Shown: positions 25,825-33,157 of the stretch, piece after piece
Position numbering within the stretch: position 1 is the stretch's first letter
Layout: every line of letters begins with the position of its first letter
NCBI GenBank assembly: GCA_035366835.1
Contig: DAOSIS010000010.1
Span: 1-64,000, forward strand
Direction of reading: 5' to 3'
Source: UBA6109 sp035366835
GTDB lineage: Bacteria > Desulfobacterota > Syntrophia > Syntrophales > UBA6109
Length of the DNA stretch: 64,000 bases
Position numbers and translations under genes: made by a program
Notes under the pieces: generated by a model
What the model saw: only the letters and a program-made list of their open reading frames with translations
What the model was told of the DNA's origin: nothing
The model's database searches: none

Positions 25825-26331
25825 ATGATGAAAGTCCTGAAAATGAGATTCGGCACGGCCGGCGGTGAAAGGGTCGATGCCTTCGGGATCCGTTTCTACG
25901 GGGATATCGACAAGAAGCTGGAGACCCTCGGCAGCATCAGCGAAATGATGTCCGACGCCGATGCGTCGGCCGCCGTCCGTCACAGGAAGGTCACCCTCTG
26001 GTTCACGCTGCAGGCACTTCGCCCCTACAAGAAAGTCTCGGACCTGCTCGATGCGCTGACGGCCCTTCTGAAGGAAAGGGGGTATACGATCGTCGTCTCG
26101 TCCGTCGACGGCCTGGCCGATACGACCACGCCGGAATACAGGGACCGGCCGGAGGGCAAGTTCCCCCCTTCCGACAGGATGCACCTTTACAACGCCTCGA
26201 GCGGGTTCTCGGTGACCGCGGAAAAGACCGATCCCGGATTGAAATATTCCCCCGCGGAAGTCGAAGCGGTCCAGAAGGCGGCGCTGAGGTTCAGCCGCAT
26301 CGTCTACGGCCGGACCCTCGAAAAGGCCTGA
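25825..26331 (+). CDS. Hypothetical protein
   Basis: 168 aa; GGGAGG directly precedes two consecutive ATGs, so translation can begin at either. Not recognised. No signal peptide or membrane segment; a mixed alpha/beta pattern. VTLWFTLQALRPYKKVSDLLDALTALLKERGYTIVVSS suggests a compact alpha/beta domain. Lies 91 bp after the selenoprotein gene, same strand, and may share its transcript. Convergent with the hydrolase gene. Confidence 0.7.
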   Translation: MMKVLKMRFGTAGGERVDAFGIRFYGDIDKKLETLGSISEMMSDADASAAVRHRKVTLWFTLQALRPYKKVSDLLDALTALLKERGYTIVVSSVDGLADTTTPEYRDRPEGKFPPSDRMHLYNASSGFSVTAEKTDPGLKYSPAEVEAVQKAALRFSRIVYGRTLEKA

Positions 26332-26403
26332 ACTGTCCGGCGGGCCGGAACCGCCGCATCCGGCCGGCGCCGCTCTACGGGACATCCCGCGGCGCAGTTT
26401 ACG

Positions 26404-26421
26404 GCCCGAAGTACTTCGGGC
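26404..26421. terminator. Palindrome between convergent genes
   Basis: GCCCGAAGTACTTCGGGC, a perfect 18-bp palindrome lying between the convergent genes that end at 26331 and 26429. No T-run on either side, so it could be a weak bidirectional terminator or mRNA 3'-end hairpin. Confidence 0.4.
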
Positions 26422-26428
26422 ATTCGGG

Positions 26429-27328
26429 TCAGCCCGCGGGCCGGACATCGAGTCCCGCGACAAATCCGGAAATTGCCTCCGCGAGGTCTCCCGCCTTCTC
26501 GAAATGAATTGCGTGGTCCGTATCGAAACGCGCCATCCGGCTCTGCGGGTGCCTGTTCAGGACTCCCTTCAGATGACCTTCGATTTTTCCGCTGTCCACG
26601 ATGCGGTCTCTTTCAGCCAGAATCAGGAGGACGGGGATGTCGATCTCGAGGACGTCCGCGGCGGACTTGTTCTTGGCAAATTCCATGATTCCCGCGGAAT
26701 TCAGGCATATCTTCGTGGTTTTCAGATCGTCGCGCTGGATATAATCGAGCCATTCCTGAACGGGCGTAAAGTCCCTGGGAACCATGGGAAGGGGAAGGAA
26801 GGACTTCCGGGGGTCCAGTTCGATCTTGAATTCTCCCAGAAATGCGAACAGATACTCCGTGGCGATCGTCTGCATCACGCTGAAACGCTCGCTCCAGAAA
26901 AATCCCGGCGTCATCAGGATGAGGCTGGAGAGGACGTGCCGGTCCCTGATCTGGCGGGCCGCGGGTACGGCGAACTGGCATCCCTGGCACCAGCCCGCCA
27001 GGTGGACGTTGCTGAACGACTTCCTGAAAAAAGCGACCTGCCGGACCACGTCATCGAACAGGATGTCCGCAGACTTCAGATCGCCCCGATCCATCTTGTT
27101 GAGGCCGCATCCGCGTCTGTCCGTCGCGACAAACGAAATGCCCGACCGGGACCGGACCGCCTCCGCCAGCGGCGCCTGCCATCCGGCATGGCTCATCCCG
27201 CCGTGGAGCATGATGATCACGTCTTTGCCGGAGGGCGGTCCCCACAGCCGATAATGGGATGCGTAGCCGTCCGACAGCTCGATGGTTCCGATCTCGTGCC
27301 TTGAAGTCGCTGCTGCGGTCTTGTCCAT
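26429..27328 (-). CDS. Alpha/beta hydrolase with Cys nucleophile
   Basis: 299 aa. MLHGGMSH is the oxyanion loop, LAGWCQGCQFAV the nucleophile elbow and FDTDHAIHFEKAG carries the catalytic His. The elbow reads Gly-x-Cys-x-Gly in place of the usual Gly-x-Ser-x-Gly, as in dienelactone hydrolase. ILAERDRIVDSG supplies the Asp. Cytosolic, no signal peptide. Substrate unknown. Upstream lies a long intergenic region. Confidence 0.85.
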   Translation of the reverse strand: MDKTAAATSRHEIGTIELSDGYASHYRLWGPPSGKDVIIMLHGGMSHAGWQAPLAEAVRSRSGISFVATDRRGCGLNKMDRGDLKSADILFDDVVRQVAFFRKSFSNVHLAGWCQGCQFAVPAARQIRDRHVLSSLILMTPGFFWSERFSVMQTIATEYLFAFLGEFKIELDPRKSFLPLPMVPRDFTPVQEWLDYIQRDDLKTTKICLNSAGIMEFAKNKSAADVLEIDIPVLLILAERDRIVDSGKIEGHLKGVLNRHPQSRMARFDTDHAIHFEKAGDLAEAISGFVAGLDVRPAG

Positions 27329-27883
27329 GGAATCCCCCTTGCACTGGTTTCACGTCATTGTCCTTCTCGTGCGGAAGGCAAGTAGATGCAAAAAATCGAA
27401 AAAAAGCAAGATGAGGATCGGGACGGAACGGGGCATGCGGCCGGCACAGCCTCCTCTTGCGGCCTTCTTTTCCTTTCGCGGCGCCGGGGCCGGTCGGGAC
27501 TTGAAAGAACCGGAATTTCGGTATAATCAGAAAAAAGACCGCTGAACCTCATTCCTATCGGCGTGCCGGCCGGCGGAACGAAGGCGAAGGATAAATTCGC
27601 CCCCCGGCAGGTCCACCAGGATCGCTGGTAGGGAAAGCGAATGCCCGGATCGGAGCGGCGGATAAACCGCGGCGAGGCGCCCGTCGATTGCAGCGGAGTA
27701 GTGATGCCCTACCAATCGCCTCCCGATGAATTGCCATTGCATTTGCCGCGGCAATCCCGCATCGTAGCAGGGAGAAAGACGGCGGCGCCGGAACCGGGCG
27801 CAGATTTCCGCGATTCGCCGTCCGCAGACGCAGAAACGAAGCGGACGGAAGATCGCTTCTTGTCAGAAAGGGAGGACAAAAGG
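27329..27883. other. Intergenic region upstream of the SYLF gene
   Basis: 555 bases between divergent genes. A TATAAT at 27522-27527 with TTGAAA 15 bases upstream could be a promoter, but it would give a leader of more than 350 bases. GGGAGG at 27870-27875 is the ribosome site of the SYLF gene. Short open frames in the region show no family features. Confidence 0.4.
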
Positions 27884-28453
27884 ATGAAACGGATCATCGG
27901 AAGCATTCTTTTCGTGGCATGCCTGTCCCTGATCGTCGGGATGATGCCGTTCCAGGCCGCTTGCGCCGCGACGGAGAAGGAAATCGATGCCAGTGTCGAC
28001 GTGGCCATGGAACGCTTCACCAAGGAAGTCAAGGGCGCCAACGAATTTCTTCGGGCCGCCAAGGGCATTCTCATCCTGCCGAAGGTCGTGCAGGCCGGGT
28101 TCGTCGTCGGCGGCGAGTACGGCGAAGGGGCCCTGAGAATCGGCGGGAAGAGCGTCGACTACTACAACATGGTATCCGGCTCCTTCGGCTGGCAGATCGG
28201 CGCCCAGCAGAAGGACGTCATCCTGGTCTTCATGAACGATGAGGCCCTGCAGAAATTCCGCACCGGGGAAAACTGGCAGGCGGGCGTTGACGGGACGGTG
28301 ACCCTGATCAAGGTCGGTGCCGAGGGTTCCATCGACACCACGACCATCAAGCAGCCGATCGTCGGCTTCGTCTTCGGTCAGAAGGGGCTGATGGCGGGCG
28401 TGTCGCTGGAAGGCTCGAAGTTCACCAAACTGAAAAGGGAGACGAAACCGTAA
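27884..28453 (+). CDS. Secreted SYLF-domain (YSC84-type) lipid-binding protein
   Basis: 189 aa from ATG 27884. A signal peptide (MKRIIGSILFVACLSLIVGM...AACA) is followed by the SYLF/DUF500 domain: AKGILILPKVVQAGFVVGGEYGEG, SGSFGWQIGAQQKDVILVFM, and VYGFV-like end (PIVGFVFGQKGLMAGVSLEGSKFTKL). Bacterial SYLF proteins are periplasmic and poorly understood; eukaryotic ones bind phosphoinositides. Stands alone, with a strong terminator 68 bp after its stop. Confidence 0.88.
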   Translation: MKRIIGSILFVACLSLIVGMMPFQAACAATEKEIDASVDVAMERFTKEVKGANEFLRAAKGILILPKVVQAGFVVGGEYGEGALRIGGKSVDYYNMVSGSFGWQIGAQQKDVILVFMNDEALQKFRTGENWQAGVDGTVTLIKVGAEGSIDTTTIKQPIVGFVFGQKGLMAGVSLEGSKFTKLKRETKP

Positions 28454-28520
28454 CGGCCGGTATGACGGCAGCGGTTCTTCGAATTCAGTCCCTTCGCGGA
28501 ACGGGCATTTCCGCACAAAA

Positions 28521-28552
28521 AAACCCCGTTTTTCACGTGAGAAACGGGGTTT
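28521..28552. terminator. Rho-independent terminator, probably bidirectional
   Basis: AAACCCCGTTT (28521-28531), a 10-base spacer, AAACGGGGTTT (28542-28552). A 11-bp stem with A-run on the left and T-run on the right, so it can stop transcripts from both sides, chiefly that of the SYLF gene. Confidence 0.8.
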
Positions 28553-28627
28553 CAATGCCAATCCCGGGGCCCCCGGACAGAATCGCCGATCGTCGCGGAA
28601 CCCCGTCTTTTTCCTGTCACGGATGAT

Positions 28628-28754
28628 GGTCTCGTAAAAAGTCGAATTGTGCGTTTTTTTGTCATGCTCGCGAAAACGGGCATCCGGTTATTTCAAGCCG
28701 TTATGGACTCCCGCTTCCGCGGGAGTGACAATACTTGTGACTTTTTACGAGACC
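28628..28754. repeat. 127-bp MITE-like element with 16-bp perfect terminal inverted repeats
   Basis: GGTCTCGTAAAAAGTC (28628-28643) and its exact complement GACTTTTTACGAGACC (28739-28754) bound a noncoding core that contains a further hairpin (ACTCCCGC...GCGGGAGT, 28707-28726). No open frame inside. Looks like a non-autonomous miniature element or dispersed intergenic repeat. Confidence 0.75.
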
Positions 28755-28793
28755 GTCACGGACGGCGAATGAACGTAATGCCGAAGCCACGGG

Positions 28794-31700
28794 CTACCCT
28801 TTTCGTCTCGGAAATTTGAGATAGGGCCGGATCTTTTCGTTGATGTTCTTTCCGGTGCCGTCGTAGTTGAGCGAGACGATCGGAATGCCCGTGTACTCCT
28901 CGATGCGCGGCACCATGGCTTCCGTGACGAGACCGGCGCAGCAGAAGGCCGGATTCGTCTGCACGAAGAGCGAGATGTCGGGGTGATGCCGCACGAGCGC
29001 CGCGATCTTGATCAGGTTGTCCATCGACTCGCCCGCCTGCTGCACCTTGACATGGAAGGCGTTCAGGACCTCCTCGTAATCGAAATCCGCGTCCAGGGGG
29101 GATTCGGCGAGCAACTCGTTGAATTGCTTGTAGTAGCTCTTTTCCAGTTGGTTCACGAGCGCGATGATCGTCTTCGCCAGGAGGGCATCCATGAACTCAC
29201 CCTCGAGGAACCACCGCCGGATATAAGGGTTGGCGATCATCTTCGCGAATTCACTGAAGGGCGTCGTGATCACCTCGCCGCCGTACTCTTCGATGCAGTG
29301 CAGCAGGTTTTGGTTGAAGACGTCGTTGTCGCGGGCATACATGTCGCCGAAAACGGCCACCTTCCGGCGCCGCCCCGGGACCGTTTCGATCCTGCGGAAG
29401 AGATGCACGACCTTCGCCACGTCGTCGTCCTTGTTCCTGCCGCCGAGAAGGGTGTTGTACAGGATGTTCAGGGACTGGGCGATGACCCGGTCCGTCATCC
29501 CCTTGTCCTTTTCGTACGGCCGTATCCGGCAGCCGATCTTGCGCAGCATGCCGCCGAACAGATAGGCGAAGTACGCCTCGATCGACGCCTGCAGGGAGAT
29601 GTCGGCCATGCTGAACTTCCCGACATAGACGTCCACCCCGTCCATGCCGCTTCCCGCGGTTTCGAACAGGCCTTTGATGATCTGCGGATACATCCGGATG
29701 TTGCAGGCCACATGGCTGTCAAAGATCCAGACGGCGGTCTGGCCGGGATCCAGCAGTGTCTCCTCGATATAGTCCATGAAGCTCTGGGCGATGATGTTGA
29801 CGGGCAGGCACTGGCCGGAATTCATGCGCAGCCCGCGGCGGACCGCCTTTTCCCGGAGCGGCGCCATGCGGGCGTCGATCCCCTCGCGGATCAGCACGGC
29901 CTCCACCAGCTTCGAGCTCAGGGGGTCGATGCAGGGGAGGAGCAGGGTCTTGCCTCCGATCCGTGTCGCATTTTCCGAGTTGAGGGGCAGGCTGCGCACC
30001 GGTTTCGTCCGAAGATTTCTCTCCGTGAAATGGTTGCGGAACGAACGCAACGCCGCCTCGATCCGCGTCTCGTAGCCGACGCTGGAATCATGCTCGTCGA
30101 GTTCCAGAATCAGGTAGGGTTTGCCGTACCGGTCCATGATCCGCTTGAAATATTCGATGGCGAACGAATCGGGACTGCATTTGAAGGAGGTCACGTACAC
30201 CGGGTACAGTCCCTCGGCCCGTGCGGCGAAGTGCGCGGCCGTCAGGATCTTCGCCGCATAGTTCCAGTGGAGCCGCTTGAGGAGCGGATCGATCTCCGCA
30301 AGCCCCCCGTCCGCCTGCGGCAGCATGTCCTGGAAGAAGACCTTGACCTGGAGACCGCCGAAGAGATCCGGTATTCCCTTGTTCATCGCGTGCTGCAGGA
30401 CCGTGTACGGCCGACCGAGAAGAACGACGCGGATGTCCTCCCGCTCGCCGCGTTCCCGTTCGTAGATCCGCTTGAGCTTCTCCCGGGCTTCGCTGTAAAA
30501 GGACTCCGCCGTTTCGTAGGCATGGAAGATTTCCCAATAGCTGGCGGGCAGGACGGACTTGAGCGACATGAAGAGTTCGATCTTGGACTGGAAATAGCTG
30601 CGGTCCATCATGGGCATGATGACGCGGTCCTTCCAGTACGGACGCTTCGTGCCCGCGGCAAGGGACGCCGCGTACTGGGTGTAATAGCAGTAATACCGGT
30701 ACGGGGCGGCGGCCGGATCCCGCGACTCGATGTACGCGGGCAGGAAGACGAAATCGCACCGGTCGGCCAGATGCTCCACGTGGCCGAAAAAGGCGTTCAC
30801 GGGGGCGCAGAATTCCGCTCCGGAGATTTTTCTTCCGGCCTTGACCGCGTCCTTGAAGCCCTCGCTCGTGACCGTCTCCACGCCCAGCGCATCGAAAAAC
30901 TTTTTCCAGAAGGGCATCTCCTCCGCCAGATAGAGGGCGTTCGGGATGCCGATCTTCACCGGGCTCGAAACGGCATTCGCCCGCGCGCCCGTTTGAAAGA
31001 CCTTCTCCCGCTCCTTCAAGAGGTCATACCGCCTTCTCGTCGGCCCCACGTACTTCTTCGTGTCGTAATCGCGGCCGCAGAGAAAGCCGAAGGCCACCGT
31101 CTCGCCCTGCACGGAGACCTTGTTGATCTTGCAGTGGTTCTGGCAGAGGCCGCAGACCTCGTGCTCGACGGGTATCGACTCCCGGTGCAGCGCCAGACCC
31201 CGGAAGGCCGAACCCTTCATCCGGTTGTCCGCCAGGATCAGGGCGCCGCCGAGGGCGCCCGTCAGATGGCAGAACCGGGACACGAAGATCGGTTTCCGGA
31301 GGCGGTGTTCGAACGCTGCGACCAGGGCCCGGTTCCGGGCCGTCGCGCCCTGGAAGCAGACATGATCGCCGATCGCGGCCTCCTGGGCGACCTTCGCCAG
31401 ATAGTTTTCGCAGACCGAGTGGAGCACGCTGGCCAGGACCTCATTCACCGAGTATCCTTCCGTGAGATAGTTGTTGATGTCCCGCTCCATGAAGACGGTG
31501 CAGCGGTCGCTCGAAACCGGCGACTGGACTCCCATCGCGCGGTCCGCATACTCCGCCAGGGAAACGCCCAGTTTCAGCGCCTGCTCCTCGATGAAGCTTC
31601 CCGTGCCGGCGGCACAGACGTTGTTCATCACGGAGGCGGTCACCATGCCGTTCTTCATGGTGGTGAACTTCGCGTCCTGGCCGCCGATCTCGATGATCGT

Positions 31701-32963
31701 ATCCGTTTCGGCGTTCAATTCGAATGCCGCCCGGGCGTGGGCGGTGATTTCGTCGACCATCAAATCGGCGTTGATGACCCGTCCGATGAACTTCCGGCCC
31801 GATCCGGTGGTGGCGACGCCGTGGAAGACGAGCGTGCAGCCTGCGCGGGCTGCGACGTCGTCAATGCACCCGAAAAGGGCCTGCACCGCCCGGATCGGCT
31901 GCCCCGAGGTCTGCGTATACAGGCTGACCAGGGGCTGCCGCCGCTCGTCGATGAGGATCGCCTTGGTGCTCGTCGAACCGACGTCGATCCCCAGGTAGGT
32001 TTCCCGGGTCCCCTGCAGCCGGGCGTGGATGTCGACTTCGATGCCGCCTTCCGTCTTCCTCGGCGCATAGAGGTATCGGTCGAGACTGGAAAAATCGGGG
32101 TACGCGGACCGCTCCAGCCGCAGCGGCGGATACCCGTAGACCTTCTCCTTCCGCGCTTCGACGAAGAGTTCGTCCCAGTCCCGGACGGGAAGCGGCTGCA
32201 GCGCCGTTTCTTCGATGTACAGGAGAGCGGCCCCGATGGCGCCGTAGAGATGGCTGAACTCCCCGACGACGGGCTTTTCCTTCAGGAGGCGCTGGAAGTG
32301 TTTCACCACGGCCTGATTCATGGAAACGCCGCCCGCGAGGATCAGCGGCGTCCGGACGTCCTGGCCGGGCATCAGCGTATCGATCACGTTCCTGGCGAGC
32401 CCCTCGCAGAGCCCATCGCTGATCTGGCCGACCGAGTAGCCTTCCTGCTGTGCGTGAATCAGATCCGTCTTGGCGAAGACGGCGCAGCGCGTCGCGATCT
32501 TCGGCGGATTCTCCTTGTTGCAGAAGGCGATCGTGCTCAGGGTCTCGATGCTTTTCAGATTGAGCCGCCTTGCCTGCTGGTCGAGAAAACTGCCCGTGCC
32601 GGCGGCACAGGCCGTGTTGGCGCGGGAGCGCTCGTATTCGCCCAGTTCATTGAAGGTGATGAGCCCGAAGTTTTCGCCGCCAACGAAGAGGATGCTCCCC
32701 ATGTCACGGTGGTAGTGTTTCGCGGCGGCGATGATGGCGATCTGGATATCGTAGCGGGCGACGCCGCGGAGAAGCTCGGGTCCTGACAGCGTCATGGCGA
32801 CGCCTCCGACCCGCCGGATGTCGATGTCCGACATCATGGACCGGAGGGTTTCCGCGACTGCGCCGGAGTGGAAGCGATAGGCGGAGGAGACCACCGCCCC
32901 CTTTTCATTGACCAGGGCCAGCGAAAGCGCGACGGAGCCGACGTCTATCCCGAGGACTTGCAT
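28794..32963 (-). CDS. Giant acyl-CoA dehydratase activase (BadF/BcrA-HgdC ATPases plus HgdB-like domains)
   Basis: 1389 aa. Two ASKHA-type BadF/BadG/BcrA/BcrD ATPase domains in tandem (about residues 1-260 and 320-590): GIDVGSVALSLALV with CAAGTGSFLDQQARRL, then GIDVGSTSTKAILID with CAAGTGSFIEEQALKLG, each with the Cys that ligates the dimer [4Fe-4S] cluster. These are followed by a DUF2229/HgdB-like region (GIPNALYLAEEMPFWKKFF...) and a C-terminal dehydratase-subunit-like part (NPAFCCAGLVTEAMV). Family members energise an electron by ATP hydrolysis for 2-hydroxyacyl-CoA dehydration or related low-potential reactions. Strictly anaerobic chemistry. No separate dehydratase genes are adjacent. 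Confidence 0.9.
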   Translation of the reverse strand: MQVLGIDVGSVALSLALVNEKGAVVSSAYRFHSGAVAETLRSMMSDIDIRRVGGVAMTLSGPELLRGVARYDIQIAIIAAAKHYHRDMGSILFVGGENFGLITFNELGEYERSRANTACAAGTGSFLDQQARRLNLKSIETLSTIAFCNKENPPKIATRCAVFAKTDLIHAQQEGYSVGQISDGLCEGLARNVIDTLMPGQDVRTPLILAGGVSMNQAVVKHFQRLLKEKPVVGEFSHLYGAIGAALLYIEETALQPLPVRDWDELFVEARKEKVYGYPPLRLERSAYPDFSSLDRYLYAPRKTEGGIEVDIHARLQGTRETYLGIDVGSTSTKAILIDERRQPLVSLYTQTSGQPIRAVQALFGCIDDVAARAGCTLVFHGVATTGSGRKFIGRVINADLMVDEITAHARAAFELNAETDTIIEIGGQDAKFTTMKNGMVTASVMNNVCAAGTGSFIEEQALKLGVSLAEYADRAMGVQSPVSSDRCTVFMERDINNYLTEGYSVNEVLASVLHSVCENYLAKVAQEAAIGDHVCFQGATARNRALVAAFEHRLRKPIFVSRFCHLTGALGGALILADNRMKGSAFRGLALHRESIPVEHEVCGLCQNHCKINKVSVQGETVAFGFLCGRDYDTKKYVGPTRRRYDLLKEREKVFQTGARANAVSSPVKIGIPNALYLAEEMPFWKKFFDALGVETVTSEGFKDAVKAGRKISGAEFCAPVNAFFGHVEHLADRCDFVFLPAYIESRDPAAAPYRYYCYYTQYAASLAAGTKRPYWKDRVIMPMMDRSYFQSKIELFMSLKSVLPASYWEIFHAYETAESFYSEAREKLKRIYERERGEREDIRVVLLGRPYTVLQHAMNKGIPDLFGGLQVKVFFQDMLPQADGGLAEIDPLLKRLHWNYAAKILTAAHFAARAEGLYPVYVTSFKCSPDSFAIEYFKRIMDRYGKPYLILELDEHDSSVGYETRIEAALRSFRNHFTERNLRTKPVRSLPLNSENATRIGGKTLLLPCIDPLSSKLVEAVLIREGIDARMAPLREKAVRRGLRMNSGQCLPVNIIAQSFMDYIEETLLDPGQTAVWIFDSHVACNIRMYPQIIKGLFETAGSGMDGVDVYVGKFSMADISLQASIEAYFAYLFGGMLRKIGCRIRPYEKDKGMTDRVIAQSLNILYNTLLGGRNKDDDVAKVVHLFRRIETVPGRRRKVAVFGDMYARDNDVFNQNLLHCIEEYGGEVITTPFSEFAKMIANPYIRRWFLEGEFMDALLAKTIIALVNQLEKSYYKQFNELLAESPLDADFDYEEVLNAFHVKVQQAGESMDNLIKIAALVRHHPDISLFVQTNPAFCCAGLVTEAMVPRIEEYTGIPIVSLNYDGTGKNINEKIRPYLKFPRRKG

Positions 32964-33145
32964 GAACGGGGCGATCCTGGTTTCCGTTTTCGGAGGGGGG
33001 TCTGTTCAGCAATACCCCGTAAAATCCGATCTGGGCGATGGCCGCGGTAAATTTGCCGAACTCGACGGGGGTTGTTCTCCCGGAGGGCATCCAGCGTCAA
33101 CTCCTCGTCCGCCGGGTTGTCTTCCACAAGAATGATGTCGGCCAC
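32905..33145 (-). pseudogene. CheY-like response regulator with internal deletion
   Basis: The N-terminus MADIILVEDNPADEELTLDALRENN (split here for length: MADIILVEDNPADEE, then LTLDALRENN) is that of a stand-alone receiver of the Rcp1 type. Right after it, in another frame, come VEFGKFTAAIAQIGFYGVLLNRPP, the usual last helix of the same family. About 100 central residues, with the phosphoacceptor Asp and the Lys, are gone, and the join at the GGGGG run near 33067-33071 also shifts the frame. It lies 12 bp after the hybrid kinase, which would be its natural partner. The C-terminal frame stays open into the activase start. Confidence 0.8.
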
Positions 33146-33157
33146 GACTCGATCATC

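Noticed and set aside
27527..27754. 75-codon minus-strand frame before the SYLF gene
   Set aside because: No ribosome site, no recognisable motif, base use like shadow frames.
28983..32786. 1267-codon open frame on the plus strand
   Set aside because: Antisense shadow of the activase; His/Arg/Asp-rich without domains. GC-rich codon usage keeps the opposite strand open.
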